From positions 515,835 through 579,834 of the forward strand of contig NZ_BNCG01000001.1 of the NCBI RefSeq assembly GCF_014656355.1: a stretch of 64,000 nucleotides of DNA, in the 5' to 3' direction. Numbering within the stretch: position 1 is the first letter of the stretch; every line of letters begins with the position of its first letter. The translations under genes were made by a program, and so were the position numbers. This document shows, piece after piece, positions 36,892 through 46,598 of the stretch. Below the pieces are notes generated by a model. That model saw nothing but the letters and a program-made list of their open reading frames with translations, was not told the origin of the DNA and did no database searches. Origin of the DNA: Camelimonas fluminis (GTDB lineage: Bacteria; Pseudomonadota; Alphaproteobacteria; Rhizobiales; Beijerinckiaceae).

Positions 36892-37866
36892 ATGAGCAGC
36901 AAGGCCAGCAGCACCCCCGCCACAGCCGGCGCCGGCGCGCGCCGCGCCGTGGTGTTCATCGACGGCGAGGCGGGCACAACCGGCCTCGGCATCCGCGAGC
37001 GGCTGGCCGGCATGCCGCAGATCGAGCTGCGCAGCATTCCGCATGAACAGCGCAAGGACGTGGAGGCCAAGCGGAAGCTGCTGTCTGAAGTCGACGTGGT
37101 GATCCTCTGCCTGCCCGACGACGCGGCGAAAGAGACCGTGGCGCTGGTTGAAGGCCTGGGCGACAAGGGCCCGAAGGTGCTGGACGCTTCGACGGCGCAT
37201 CGCGTCGCTCCCGGCTGGGTCTACGGTTTCGCCGAGCTGGCGCCCGGCCAGGCCGGCGCCATCGCCAAAGCCCGCTTCGTCGCCAATCCCGGCTGCTATC
37301 CGACGGGCGGCGTCGCATTGCTGCGGCCGCTGGTGGAGGCGGGGCATATCGGCCCCGACACGGTGATCTCGGCCAATGCGGTCAGCGGCTATTCCGGCGG
37401 CGGCAAGTCGATGATCGAAGCCTATGAGAGCGGGACGGCGCCGAACTTCGAACTCTACGGCCTGTCGCTGGCGCACAAGCACCTGCCGGAGTTGCAGCAA
37501 TACGGCAAGCTCGGCCGGCGGCCGGTGTTCGTGCCATCGGTTGGCAATTTCCGTCAGGGCATGCTGGTGTCGGTTCCGTTGCACCTGGACGACCTGCCGG
37601 GCAAGCCCACGGCGGCCGACCTGCACAGGGCGCTGGCCGACTGGTATCCGGCGGGCGGTGAAGTCGAGGTGATGGCGCTGGACGATCCGGCGATCCGCGC
37701 CGGGCGGGTGGAGCCGGAGGCGCTCAACGACACCAACAGGCTGCAACTGTTCGTGTTCGCCAATGAGGCGGCGCGGCAGGCGGTGCTGGTGGCGCGCCTC
37801 GACAATCTGGGCAAGGGCGCTTCGGGCGCCGCTGTGCAGAACCTTCTGTTGATGACTGGCTGTTAA
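36892..37866 (+). CDS. argC: N-acetyl-gamma-glutamyl-phosphate reductase
   Basis: A 324-residue ArgC of the shorter type, reducing N-acetylglutamyl phosphate to the semialdehyde in arginine synthesis. Seen are [13 protein letters not shown] (nucleotide loop), the catalytic Cys135 in NPGCYPTG and [13 protein letters not shown] chose ATG 36892 with AGGAG upstream; the frame extends to 36772 but the extra residues are not family-like. In many alphaproteobacteria argC follows rplM-rpsI, as here. Confidence 0.96.
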   Translation: MSSKASSTPATAGAGARRAVVFIDGEAGTTGLGIRERLAGMPQIELRSIPHEQRKDVEAKRKLLSEVDVVILCLPDDAAKETVALVEGLGDKGPKVLDASTAHRVAPGWVYGFAELAPGQAGAIAKARFVANPGCYPTGGVALLRPLVEAGHIGPDTVISANAVSGYSGGGKSMIEAYESGTAPNFELYGLSLAHKHLPELQQYGKLGRRPVFVPSVGNFRQGMLVSVPLHLDDLPGKPTAADLHRALADWYPAGGEVEVMALDDPAIRAGRVEPEALNDTNRLQLFVFANEAARQAVLVARLDNLGKGASGAAVQNLLLMTGC

Positions 37867-37931
37867 GGACAGTTTGGGCGCCCTGGCGCCCGGATGTTCC
37901 CGCCGCAGCAATCAGGGCGTATCGTGCAACC

Positions 37932-38333
37932 ATGCGCATCTTGAATCACCGCCAGATCCGTCGCCACGCACGTTCTGTGGGCCACGCCGCCGTCGCCTGC
38001 GTTGCGCTTGTCGCCGGGGCCATGGCGCTGGGCGGCTGTTCGGCTGGAAAGTCAGCGGCCAAGGTGGTGGGTTTCGCCACCGATACGCCGCCGCCGGCTG
38101 ATTTCGTTGGCGCGGCGCGGCGGTCCGACGCCGGCTACATGAAGATCCCGCGCGATCTGCCGGCGCGTCCGAGCCAGCCGCGCAAGCCCGATGACGTGAA
38201 GGCGCTGGAGAAGAGCCTGGAAGCCACCCGCTCCAGCAACGCCGCGGCGGGCGCCGAAGCGCAGGCGGCGGGCAAGACTCCCGCGCCGACCCCGGCGAAG
38301 GCGCCGCCGCCGGAGCCGGAAGCGGCTGAGTGA
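37932..38333 (+). CDS. small lipoprotein, unknown function
   Basis: A 133-residue protein with a signal sequence ending in a lipobox (LGGC, Cys about 36), so probably a lipoprotein. The mature part has TPPPADFVGAARRSDAGYMKIPRDLPARP, faintly like DUF3035 envelope lipoproteins, then a charged helix and an Ala/Pro-rich tail. I do not recognise a firm family. It follows argC by 65 bases and may be read through from it. The SD is weak, so the start is uncertain. Confidence 0.7.
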   Translation: MRILNHRQIRRHARSVGHAAVACVALVAGAMALGGCSAGKSAAKVVGFATDTPPPADFVGAARRSDAGYMKIPRDLPARPSQPRKPDDVKALEKSLEATRSSNAAAGAEAQAAGKTPAPTPAKAPPPEPEAAE

Positions 38334-38633
38334 GTGCGACGCCGGCCCCGCTGGAGAGCGCTCAGATATCCTGCCGGCCGGCCTGGGTGATCTCCCGCCC
38401 ATTCCTTGATGGAGGGCGCGTCCGGAGGTCGCGCCCCGGGTTTTCGCCAGAGCGGCCGGTTTCGTATACAATCCGGAAAATGCCCTTGTGGCAGAAATAA
38501 TTGCCCGTGTCGCAAAACCGCTGGCAACCGGCTGGCGATTTGCTACACACGACTGCTTCCGCGCCTGAAACCATCCAACCTGAACCTGTCGTCCGGGCGC
38601 GTGAAAAGGACCGATATCAGGGACCTGGGACCA
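38334..38633. other. intergenic region before the aminotransferase gene
   Basis: About 300 bases. It holds a weak hairpin (38414-38444), possibly a terminator, and a degenerate dispersed-repeat motif near 38450-38485. The aminotransferase frame is open upstream to 38406 but without family-like sequence. Confidence 0.4.
38414..38444 (+). terminator. possible weak terminator after the lipoprotein gene
   Basis: gggcgcg (38414-38420) pairs with cgcgccc (38430-38436) over a 9-base loop, followed by cgggtttt. Confidence 0.4.
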
Positions 38634-39854
38634 ATGACCGATTTTCATCGCATCAAGCGCTTGCCGCCCTACGTTTTCGAACAGGTCAACCGGTCCAAGG
38701 CAGCAGCACGCGCGCGGGGCGCGGACATCATCGACCTCGGCATGGGCAATCCCGACCTGCCGACGCCGAAGCACGTGATCGACAAGCTGGTCGAGACCGT
38801 CGGCAAGCCCCGCACCGACCGCTATTCCGCCTCCAAGGGCATTCCCGGCCTGCGTCGGGCCCAGGCGGCCTATTACAAGCGCCGTTTCGGCGTCACGCTG
38901 AATCCGGAAACCCAGGTGGTCGCCACGCTGGGCTCGAAGGAAGGCTTCGCCAACATGGCCCAGGCCATCACCGCCCCTGGCGACGTGGTGCTGGTGCCGA
39001 ACCCGAGCTACCCGATCCATGCCTTCGGCTTTCTGATGGCTGGCGGCGTCATCCGCTCGGTGCCGGCCGAGCCGACGCCCGCGTTTTTCCCCGCGCTGGA
39101 GCGCGCGGTGCAGCACTCCATCCCGAAGCCGATCGCGATCGTGGTGTGCTATCCGTCGAACCCGACCGCTTATGTGGCGTCGCTGGATTTCTACAAGGAT
39201 CTGATCGCCTTCGCCAAAAAGCATGAGCTGATCGTGCTGTCGGATCTGGCCTATTCGGAAGTCTATTTCGACGATAACAACCCGCCGCCGTCGGTGCTGG
39301 AAGTGGACGGGGCCATGGACGTGACGGTGGAGTTCACCTCCATGTCCAAGACCTTTTCCATGGCTGGCTGGCGCATGGGCTTCGCCGTCGGCAACGAGCG
39401 GCTGATCACCGCGCTGACCCGCGTCAAATCATATCTGGATTATGGCGCCTACACGCCGATCCAGGTGGCGGCGACCACGGCGCTGAATGGACCTGACGAC
39501 TGCATCCGCGAGATGCGCGATATCTACCGCAAGCGTCGCGACGCGCTGGTGGAATCGTTCGGCCGGGCCGGCTGGCAGATTCCGGTTCCCACCGCCTCGA
39601 TGTTCGCGTGGGTGCCGATTCCGGAGAAGTTCCAGCACCTCGGTTCGCTGGAGTTTTCCAAGCTGCTGGTGGAGCACGCCTCCGTCGCCGTGGCGCCGGG
39701 CATTGGCTTCGGTGAATACGGCGACGACCATGTGCGCATCGCCATTGTCGAGAACGAGCAGCGCATCCGCCAGGCGGCGCGCAACATCCGCAAGTTTTTC
39801 GATACGGCCGAAACCAGCCTGCATAACGTCGTGCCGCTCAACAAGGTCGGCTGA
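38634..39854 (+). CDS. PLP aminotransferase, AlaC/LL-diaminopimelate aminotransferase type
   Basis: A 406-residue class I aminotransferase. The PLP lysine is Lys239 in SMSKTFSMAGWRMGF; DRYSASKGIPGLRRA and VCYPSNPTAYVA are typical. It closely follows the AlaC/YfdZ group (glutamate-pyruvate transaminase in E. coli), which databases often label LL-diaminopimelate aminotransferase; the true substrate cannot be decided here. ATG 38634 gives the family's usual N terminus (MTDFHRIKRLPPYVFEQVN). The order aminotransferase, hom, glpX, recJ is a conserved block in this group of bacteria, here with a large gap before hom. Confidence 0.92.
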   Translation: MTDFHRIKRLPPYVFEQVNRSKAAARARGADIIDLGMGNPDLPTPKHVIDKLVETVGKPRTDRYSASKGIPGLRRAQAAYYKRRFGVTLNPETQVVATLGSKEGFANMAQAITAPGDVVLVPNPSYPIHAFGFLMAGGVIRSVPAEPTPAFFPALERAVQHSIPKPIAIVVCYPSNPTAYVASLDFYKDLIAFAKKHELIVLSDLAYSEVYFDDNNPPPSVLEVDGAMDVTVEFTSMSKTFSMAGWRMGFAVGNERLITALTRVKSYLDYGAYTPIQVAATTALNGPDDCIREMRDIYRKRRDALVESFGRAGWQIPVPTASMFAWVPIPEKFQHLGSLEFSKLLVEHASVAVAPGIGFGEYGDDHVRIAIVENEQRIRQAARNIRKFFDTAETSLHNVVPLNKVG

Positions 39855-39929
39855 CCCATCTCCCCACGCGCTGGCCAGCGCGTGGTCCTGGATTGTACGG
39901 CCCAGCCCCCGCCGGGCCGTAATGCGTTT

Positions 39930-39962
39930 GCAGCCTGTCCGGAAGTAGCAGCCTGTCCGGAA
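39930..39962. repeat. 15-bp direct repeat, 18-bp period
   Basis: gcagcctgtccggaa occurs at 39930-39944 and 39948-39962. Confidence 0.7.
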
Positions 39963-40477
39963 AGAGCCGGTCGATCCGACGGTTCTGCTCCGCCCCGTGG
40001 CGGCGCCAGTCTTGTCAGCGTCGCTCGCCAGCAGCAAAGGATGCTGGCGGCGGGTTGCCTCCTGACGGGACGCCAAAACCCTGCGCCTGTTTTCCCGCCG
40101 CTGGATATCCAGACGGGCGCTCAGGACGGCGGCATCCAACTTTGGAATGATGGCGCAGGCGGGCGCGTCAGGTTTCGGAGGAGCCAGGGCCTGGCGTCCC
40201 GGCGGGTTGGCGCAGGCCGGCAGGTTGGCCGGGATTCGTTGTATCATTTTGATAATTAAAGATTTTTATTGAGTTCTTCTGGCAGCGTGATGCGCGCGGA
40301 TTTCGCCGGCGCGATGGGCTGCGGCCCGCGAACATGGCCGGAAGCGCCGACCTAATGCTGGTTACGCCAGGTTGTTCAAAAATTATTACAGATTATTTCT
40401 TTTGTGACGACAAAATTAACACGCCATTAGCCAAAGGTTATATTGCATTCGCATATCTTCTTGTTGCCTGATCGTTG

Positions 40478-40666
40478 TCACGGAAAGGCCCTGATCCAGC
40501 TTAGAACTGGAAGGGTTCCGACGGGCGATCCGTTGCGGGCCCTGCATTTCAGAGGGCCAGCGGGCGCTACGGCTTTCGCCCAGATGGCGAAGGCGCGGGA
40601 CAGGTGGAAGACGAAGGCGAAGTGGATGGCGGTGATAACCACCACGGAGCCAGCAACGGATTCCAT
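40478..40666 (-). CDS. possible small membrane protein
   Basis: A candidate 62-residue frame whose first half is one hydrophobic helix (VAGSVVVITAIHFAFVFHL, about 4-22) followed by a short amphipathic part. Third codon positions are GC-rich across the helix part, as in real genes here, and GGAAG lies 9 bases before the ATG. The C-terminal half is less gene-like. No family recognised; it may be chance. Confidence 0.3.
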   Translation of the reverse strand: MESVAGSVVVITAIHFAFVFHLSRAFAIWAKAVAPAGPLKCRARNGSPVGTLPVLSWIRAFP

Positions 40667-40799
40667 TTTGATTAACTTCCGGCCGGCAACACTGCTGGCG
40701 GAGGTGGCGGGAGGTGCGGGGACGCACGTCTTTTGCCACGGCATTCGTGGTTTTTGGCCCCGGCGGATAACCGCCAGGGACGTTTAGAGGACAGGTACA

Positions 40800-41114
40800 A
40801 TGCAGGCTCAGGTTCGTACGATCGTCGCCCTTACCGGCGAGCGGCTCGTGGTGATGCCGGAGGCGCAGTACACGGCGCTTGTCAATGCGTCGGGTCAGCA
40901 GCAGGCTGGCTCCACCCAGGCGGTTTCGCCCGCCCAGATGATGGCGGCCATGCCAACGGCGAACACGCCTCGCCCGGCGGCGAAGCGCGCCGCGCCAAAG
41001 GCGGCTGCCCGCCCCGTGGCGCCGGCGGCTACGCCAGCCGCGCCGGTCGCGCCTGAGACTGCGGAAACGCCGTCGAAGAAGGGCTCGCTGGAAGACGTGT
41101 TGCTGTTTGGTTGA
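40800..41114 (+). CDS. hypothetical protein with antitoxin-like N terminus
   Basis: A 104-residue protein. The first 30 residues (RTIVALTGERLVVMPEAQYTALV) resemble the short N-terminal strand-helix found in some helix-turn-helix antitoxins (GEelvVLPraEYeaL), but no HTH follows. Instead there is a long Ala/Pro-rich region and a C-terminal KKGSLEDVLLFG. No toxin gene is adjacent. A GGACAGGT SD lies upstream. It could be a remnant of an antitoxin or an unrelated small protein. Confidence 0.5.
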   Translation: MQAQVRTIVALTGERLVVMPEAQYTALVNASGQQQAGSTQAVSPAQMMAAMPTANTPRPAAKRAAPKAAARPVAPAATPAAPVAPETAETPSKKGSLEDVLLFG

Positions 41115-41602
41115 TGGCGGCGGGAGCGGCGTCGTCGCTCCCGGGCGCCAGATCGCGGCGGCGCGGCTGGTGGGGCGGCGTCCGCCTCGCATGACGACGG
41201 CAGGCTGACCGGGAGGGCGGGGGATCTCCCTGCCTGATCCACCAGGGCAGGCGTTTCCAGGCAAGTGTCTCGGGGCCAGATGTCTCGAGCCAGGCGTCAG
41301 GCGGCGTCGGTTGATGTGGCGGGGAGTCCCGCCGCATTGAATGGGCGGCCTCCTGTCGCGGGATGCGATCCCGCTTCACCATACTGTTTCAGTGCGTGCG
41401 ATGCTCCGGACCGGGCGTTCCTGGCCCGGTTTCTTTTTGCCCGCAGAGGGCGATCCCCATCCGTCAGCCCGAACGGCCCCCGTTCACACCGGATCGCCCG
41501 GACGATTCAATCTGGGCGGACCCGGCCCTATCTCGCGCAACGGCGACGGCGAGGCGTTCTGTCGATTGACAGGATGCGCGAGGCCATGCGATCCGCACCA
41601 TT
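41115..41602. other. intergenic region before hom
   Basis: About 490 bases. A terminator at 41410-41437 marks the end of the upstream transcript. The last 165 bases should contain the hom promoter, but none is clear. No gene seen. Confidence 0.5.
41410..41437 (+). terminator. Rho-independent terminator
   Basis: accgggc (41410-41416) pairs with gcccggt (41424-41430), a 7-base loop, then ttcttttt. Confidence 0.75.
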
Positions 41603-42928
41603 ATGAAAACTCCTCTCAGGATTGGCGTCGCGGGCCTCGGCACCGTCGGCGCGTCGTTGCTTCAACTGCTGGCGCAGCGTCGCGCGGCGCTGGCGCTCGT
41701 CGCGGGGCGCCCCATTGACGTGGTGGCGGTTTCGGCGCGGGACCGCACGCGCGATCGCGGCGTCGACCTGTCCGGATACACATGGTTCGACGATCCGGTG
41801 AGGCTGGCGCGCGAGGCTGAGGTCGATTGCGTCGTCGAGCTCATCGGCGGCTCTGATGGGCCGGCGAAGGCGACGGTGGAGGCCGCCCTGGCGCGCGGCG
41901 TGCACGTGGTCACCGCCAACAAGGCGTTGTTGGCCGCCCATGGCATGGATCTGGCCGTGGAGGCCGAGCGCGCTGGCGCGGCGCTGGCTTTTGAAGCCGC
42001 GGTCGCGGGCGGCATTCCGGTGATCAAGACCGTGCGCGAATCGCTGGTCGGCAATGAGATCACCCAGATCGCCGGCATTCTGAACGGCACCTGCAACTAC
42101 ATCCTGAGCCGGATGGAGCAGGACAACCTGTCGTTTGAGAAGTGCCTGGCCGAAGCACAGAAGCTCGGTTACGCCGAAGCCGATCCCACGTTCGACGTGG
42201 ACGGGCATGACACGGCCCACAAGCTGGCGATCCTCGCCAGCCTCGCGTTCGGCGGGCGCATCGACGCCGAGGCCGTGCGGGTGGAAGGCATCCGCTCCAT
42301 CAAGCAGATTGATATCCGCATGGCCAACCGCCTCGGCTATCGCATCAAGCTGCTGGGCGTGGCCGTTCGCACGGCCGATGGCGTCGAGCAGCGCGTCTGC
42401 CCGACCATGGTTGAGAAAACCCAGCCGCTGGCGCGGGTCATGGGCGTCACCAACGCCGTGAACATCGACGCCAGCGCTGTGGGCGAGCTGACCCTTGTTG
42501 GCCCGGGCGCCGGCGGCAACGCCACCGCATCCTCGGTCATCGCCGATATCGTCGACATCGCCCAGGCCGGCAGTCGCGGCCCGGTGTTCGCCGCGCCGGC
42601 TGGCGATCTGCAGCACATGGAGCGGGCGCCGGTGAAGGATCACCCGGGCGGCTATTACGTGCGCGTCAACCTGCTGGACAAGCCAGGCGCCGCCGCTTCG
42701 GTGGTGTCGCGCATGGCTGAGGCCGGCATCTCGCTGGAATCAATCGTGCAGCGCCGTTCGCCAAAGGCGGCGGAGCGCGATCCAACCGGACGTTCGGGCG
42801 CCAAGGTTCCCGTCATCCTCATCACTTATGATACGACGGAGGACGCCGTGCGCGGCGCGCTCCAGAAGGCGGTCGCCGACGGCTTCGTCGGCTCCTCGCC
42901 CCAGGTCATCCGCATCGAGCGCAACTGA
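41603..42928 (+). CDS. hom: homoserine dehydrogenase
   Basis: A 441-residue enzyme reducing aspartate semialdehyde to homoserine for threonine and methionine synthesis. It has the NAD(P) fold (GVAGLGTVGASLLQLL), the TANKALLAAHG block, the catalytic-domain signature (AVAGGIPVIKTVRESL, ILNGTCNYILSRM) and a C-terminal ACT domain (about 350-430, YYVRVNLLDKPGAAASVV) for feedback control, probably by threonine. No strong SD precedes ATG 41603. Followed by glpX after 63 bases. It supplies the homoserine used, after acetylation, by the MetY enzyme encoded elsewhere in the window. Confidence 0.97.
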   Translation: MKTPLRIGVAGLGTVGASLLQLLAQRRAALALVAGRPIDVVAVSARDRTRDRGVDLSGYTWFDDPVRLAREAEVDCVVELIGGSDGPAKATVEAALARGVHVVTANKALLAAHGMDLAVEAERAGAALAFEAAVAGGIPVIKTVRESLVGNEITQIAGILNGTCNYILSRMEQDNLSFEKCLAEAQKLGYAEADPTFDVDGHDTAHKLAILASLAFGGRIDAEAVRVEGIRSIKQIDIRMANRLGYRIKLLGVAVRTADGVEQRVCPTMVEKTQPLARVMGVTNAVNIDASAVGELTLVGPGAGGNATASSVIADIVDIAQAGSRGPVFAAPAGDLQHMERAPVKDHPGGYYVRVNLLDKPGAAASVVSRMAEAGISLESIVQRRSPKAAERDPTGRSGAKVPVILITYDTTEDAVRGALQKAVADGFVGSSPQVIRIERN

Positions 42929-42991
42929 GCGGCCCCGGACGCCTTTCCGCAAGGCGCCGGCCGCACGAGACGAGACAGGGAAGATCACGAC

Positions 42992-43993
42992 ATGAGCAGC
43001 GACATTACCGTCCCGCAGGGCAAACTGATCGAGCGCATCCTCACCCTGGAGCTGGTGCGCGTCACCGAGCGCGCCGCTGTCGCCGCCGCCCGCCTGCGCG
43101 GTCACGGTAATGAAAAGGCGGCCGACCAGGCCGCCGTCGACGCCATGCGCCGGGAACTGAACCGCCTGCCGATCGACGGCACGGTGGTGATCGGCGAGGG
43201 CGAGCGCGACGAGGCGCCGATGCTGTTCATCGGCGAGCATGTCGGCAACACCAACGGCCCGAAGGTCGACATCGCCGTTGACCCGCTGGAAGGCACCACC
43301 CTGTGCGCCAAGGACATGCCCGGCTCGATCGCCGTGATGGCCATGGCCGAAGGCGGCACGCTGCTGGCGGCCCCTGACGTCTACATGCAGAAAATCGCCA
43401 TCGGCCCTGGTTACCCGCAGGGCGTCGTGCACATCGATGCGAAGCCCGAGGACAACATCCGCAACCTGGCCAGGGCCAAGGGCGTTGAGCCGTCCGAAAT
43501 CACCGCCCTGGTTCTGGACCGTCCGCGCCACGCCGACCTGATCGCCGCGATCCGCAGCACCGGCGCCGCCGTGCGTTTGATCTCGGACGGCGACGTGGCT
43601 GGCATCATCTACACCGCCAACCCGGAAGAGACCGGCATCGACATCTACATGGGCATTGGCGCCGCGCCTGAGGGCGTGCTCGCCGCCGGCGCCCTGCGCT
43701 GCATTGGCGGCCAGATGCAGGGTCGCCTGATCCTCGACACCGAGGAGAAGCGCGAGCGCGCCCGTGGCATGGGCGTGACCGATCCCGAGCGCATCTACGA
43801 CATGAAGGACCTGGCCAGCGGCGACGTGATCGTGGCCGCCACCGGCGTCACCGACGGCGCGCTGCTGAAGGGCGTGCGCTTCGGCAAGGACGTGATCGAG
43901 ACCGAGACCATCGTCTACCGCTCGATCACCGGCACCGTGCGTCGCATCACCGCCGAGCATCGCGATCTCAGCAAGTTCCACATGGAAGCCTGA
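42992..43993 (+). CDS. glpX: class II fructose-1,6-bisphosphatase
   Basis: A 333-residue GlpX, removing phosphate from fructose-1,6-bisphosphate in gluconeogenesis. Metal and phosphate sites are visible in VVIGEGERDEAPML and DPLEGTTLCAKDMPGSIAVMA; GIGAAPEGVLAAGALRCIGGQMQGRL is family-typical. AGGGAAG lies upstream of ATG 42992. It belongs to the conserved hom-glpX-recJ run and is closed by a strong terminator, so the GNAT and recJ genes are a separate transcript. Confidence 0.97.
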   Translation: MSSDITVPQGKLIERILTLELVRVTERAAVAAARLRGHGNEKAADQAAVDAMRRELNRLPIDGTVVIGEGERDEAPMLFIGEHVGNTNGPKVDIAVDPLEGTTLCAKDMPGSIAVMAMAEGGTLLAAPDVYMQKIAIGPGYPQGVVHIDAKPEDNIRNLARAKGVEPSEITALVLDRPRHADLIAAIRSTGAAVRLISDGDVAGIIYTANPEETGIDIYMGIGAAPEGVLAAGALRCIGGQMQGRLILDTEEKRERARGMGVTDPERIYDMKDLASGDVIVAATGVTDGALLKGVRFGKDVIETETIVYRSITGTVRRITAEHRDLSKFHMEA

Positions 43994-44015
43994 GATCCGG
44001 CGTCGCCGGAACGGG

Positions 44016-44040
44016 AAAGGGGCGCTGCGGCGCCCCTTTT
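44016..44040 (+). terminator. Rho-independent terminator of glpX
   Basis: A 10-bp stem (44016-44025 with 44030-44039), a 4-base loop and four Ts, 22 bases after the glpX stop. Confidence 0.92.
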
Positions 44041-44104
44041 GATTCAGGCCAGGTTGATTCAGGCGGGGCGGACAGCATGCTGTCGGGCAAAACGGAGGCG
44101 CTAC

Positions 44105-44554
44105 ATGCAGATTCGTACAAGACCTGTGGCTGCTCGCGACGAAGCCCGCTGGCGCGCCCTGTGGGCCGGATACCTGGCGTTCTACCAGACCACGCTGCCG
44201 GACGAGGTGACGGATCTGACGTGGCGGCGGCTGCTCGACGCCGCCGAGCCGGTGCACTGCCTGGTGGCTGAAGCCGGCGGCGAGATATTGGGCATCGTCA
44301 ACTACGTGTTTCACCGGGCGACATGGACCGCCTCCAGCTATTGCTATCTGGAGGACCTGTTCACCGCGCCGGAAGCCAGGGGGCGCGGCGCCGGCCGGGC
44401 GCTGATCGAGGCCGTTTACGCTGCGGCGCGGGCGGCGGGCGCGACGCGGGTTTACTGGCTGACGCACGAAAGCAACGCCACGGCGCGCCAGTTGTATGAT
44501 GCGGTGGCGGAGAACGCTGGCTTTATCCAGTACCGGAAAACGATTGCGCCCTGA
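44105..44554 (+). CDS. GNAT-family N-acetyltransferase
   Basis: A 149-residue acetyltransferase with the CoA-binding loop DLFTAPEARGRGAGRALIEAV and the C-terminal HESNATARQLYDAVAENAGFIQYRK. The N-terminal VAARDEARWRALWAGYLAFY resembles the small GNATs that acetylate free amino compounds; the substrate is not known. GGAGG supports ATG 44105. It sits between glpX and recJ. Confidence 0.9.
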   Translation: MQIRTRPVAARDEARWRALWAGYLAFYQTTLPDEVTDLTWRRLLDAAEPVHCLVAEAGGEILGIVNYVFHRATWTASSYCYLEDLFTAPEARGRGAGRALIEAVYAAARAAGATRVYWLTHESNATARQLYDAVAENAGFIQYRKTIAP

Positions 44555-44584
44555 TCGGAAGCAGGGCGCGCATGGGAAGTGTGC

Positions 44585-46414
44585 ATGATGGGCAGCGGCG
44601 ATCCCGCCAGCGCCAGGCGTGAAGATTCAGATGCGGTCGTTCTGGGCGTGCGACGCTCGGCGCTGGGGCGGACATGGCGCAGCCGTTGCGTCGGGCAGGG
44701 CGAGTCGCTGGCCCTGGCCCTGGCGCAGGCCCATGGGCTGCCGGACGCCCTGTCGCGGGTGCTGGCCGGCCGCAATGTCCAGCTTGCCGACGCCGCCGGC
44801 TTTCTGGAGCCGAAGCTGCGCGATCTGATGCCGGACCCATCGGTGTTGCGGGACATGGACACGGCGGCGGCCCGCATCGCGGAAGCCGTTCGCAAACGCG
44901 AGCGCGTCGCCATCTTTGGCGACTATGACGTGGACGGCGCCTGCTCCTCCGCCTTGCTGGGCGATTTCCTGGCGTTCTGCGGCGTTCCTTACGCCGTGCA
45001 TATTCCCGACCGCATCACGGAAGGTTATGGCCCCAACAGCCAGGCCATCGCATTTCTGCGCAGCGAAGGCGCCAGCCTGCTGGTGACGGTGGATTGCGGC
45101 ACGGCCAGCCATGAGGCGTTTGAAACAGCGCGCCGCGTCGGTTTCGACGTGGTGGTGCTCGACCATCACCAGGCGCCGGAAACACTGCCGCATACGCTGG
45201 CGCTGGTGAATCCCAACCGTCAGGATGACCTCTCTGGCCTCGGCTATCTCTGCGCCGCCGGCGTGGTGATGCTGACCCTCGTGGCGGTGAACCGGATTTT
45301 GCGTGAGGCAGGCTACTGGCAGGGCCGCCAGGGCCCGGACCTGCTCGCCGGGCTCGATCTGGTGGCGCTGGCGACGGTGGCGGACGTGGCGCCGCTGGTT
45401 GGCCTCAATCGCGCCTTCGTGCGCCAGGGGTTGCAATTGATGCGCCAGCGCCGCCGGCCAGGCCTGACGGCGCTGCTGGACGTTGCCAATCTGAAGGGGC
45501 CGCCAGCCGCCTGGCACATGGGATTTCTGGTGGGGCCGCGCATCAACGCCGGCGGCCGCATTGGCGACGCGGCGCTTGGGGCGCGGCTGATGATGACCGG
45601 CGATGCAACTGAGGCGGCCCGCATCGCCATGGAGCTGGATGAACTGAACCGTCAGCGCCAGGCGATCGAGCAACTGGCGGTGGAGGAAGCGGCGGCGGAA
45701 GCTGACCGGCAGCTGACGACCAATCCGGATCAGGGCGCCCTGGCGCTGGCATCGGCGGAGTGGCATCCGGGCGTCGTCGGCCTCATTGCCTCGCGGCTGA
45801 AGGAGCGCTTCGCCAGGCCGGCGTTTGCTTTCGCCGTGCGTGAGGATGGGGTGGCCACCGGCTCAGGCCGTTCGGTGCCGGGCGTCGATCTCGGCTGGCT
45901 GGTGCGCCGGGCGGTGGATAGCGGCGTGGCGGTGAAGGGCGGCGGCCACGCCATGGCGGCCGGCGTCACCCTGGCGCCAGGGCGACTGGCGGAATTTCAC
46001 GCCTTCCTTGAAATGGGGTTGGCCGACCAGGACGTTGGCGCCCACGCCGCCGAATTGCTGCTGGACGGTTCGCTGGCCGCTGGCGGGGCGCAACCTGATC
46101 TGGTCGCCATGCTGGAGCGGGCGGGGCCCTATGGTTCTGGTAATCCCGAGCCGACCTTCGCCTTGCCGCGTCACCGGCTCGTGGAGGTGAAGCCGGTGGG
46201 CGCGGCGCATTTGCGCTACCGGCTGAAGGCTGGCGACGGCGCCCAGATTGGCGGGGTTGCGTTTCGCGCCGCAGGCCAGCCGCTGGGCGACGCACTGCTC
46301 GCCCATGAAGGCCAGCAGGTCCACGTCGCCGGCTCACTGACCATCAACAGCTGGGGCGGCCGCGACCAGGCCGAACTGCGGCTGGTCGATCTGGCGCCCG
46401 TGCGCGAAGGTTGA
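44585..46414 (+). CDS. recJ: single-stranded-DNA-specific exonuclease RecJ
   Basis: A 609-residue 5'-3' ssDNA exonuclease of the DHH family, used in RecF-pathway recombination and mismatch repair. Metal-binding motifs are DYDVDG (113-118), the DHH triad in VVLDHHQAP (193-195) and the DHHA1 motif KGGGHAMAAG; SEWHPGVVGLIASRLKERF and the C-terminal OB fold (HVAGSLTINSWGGRDQAELRLVDL) are present. GGGAAG supports ATG 44585; GTG 44579 and ATG 44588 are close alternatives. Confidence 0.96.
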   Translation: MMGSGDPASARREDSDAVVLGVRRSALGRTWRSRCVGQGESLALALAQAHGLPDALSRVLAGRNVQLADAAGFLEPKLRDLMPDPSVLRDMDTAAARIAEAVRKRERVAIFGDYDVDGACSSALLGDFLAFCGVPYAVHIPDRITEGYGPNSQAIAFLRSEGASLLVTVDCGTASHEAFETARRVGFDVVVLDHHQAPETLPHTLALVNPNRQDDLSGLGYLCAAGVVMLTLVAVNRILREAGYWQGRQGPDLLAGLDLVALATVADVAPLVGLNRAFVRQGLQLMRQRRRPGLTALLDVANLKGPPAAWHMGFLVGPRINAGGRIGDAALGARLMMTGDATEAARIAMELDELNRQRQAIEQLAVEEAAAEADRQLTTNPDQGALALASAEWHPGVVGLIASRLKERFARPAFAFAVREDGVATGSGRSVPGVDLGWLVRRAVDSGVAVKGGGHAMAAGVTLAPGRLAEFHAFLEMGLADQDVGAHAAELLLDGSLAAGGAQPDLVAMLERAGPYGSGNPEPTFALPRHRLVEVKPVGAAHLRYRLKAGDGAQIGGVAFRAAGQPLGDALLAHEGQQVHVAGSLTINSWGGRDQAELRLVDLAPVREG

Positions 46415-46598
46415 AACAGCCTGGGGCGATAACTCCATGTGGGCGGAAACCATACCCGCCCCGTACGGGCGCGGCGTATGCGCGGTGGCTGCGTGATCGC
46501 CATGTCTGCAAATGACCGTTCTGGTTTTCTGCGCCCTGCATGGCTTCTCCAGGCAATGCTCCACTCAGGAAGTTCTCATTTCGCGGGGGTCGCCACGC

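Larger units (their letters stand above)
39855..40799. other. long intergenic stretch with AT-rich segment
   Basis: Holds a 15-bp direct repeat (39930-39962), a degenerate copy of the dispersed palindrome (39975-40000), an AT-rich segment (40240-40450) out of character for this genome, and a possible small minus-strand gene (40478-40666). Otherwise no gene seen. Confidence 0.5.

Noticed and set aside
40443..40787. Plus-strand 114-codon frame
   Set aside because: The product has no recognisable features, and the minus-strand frame in the same place has the better coding look.
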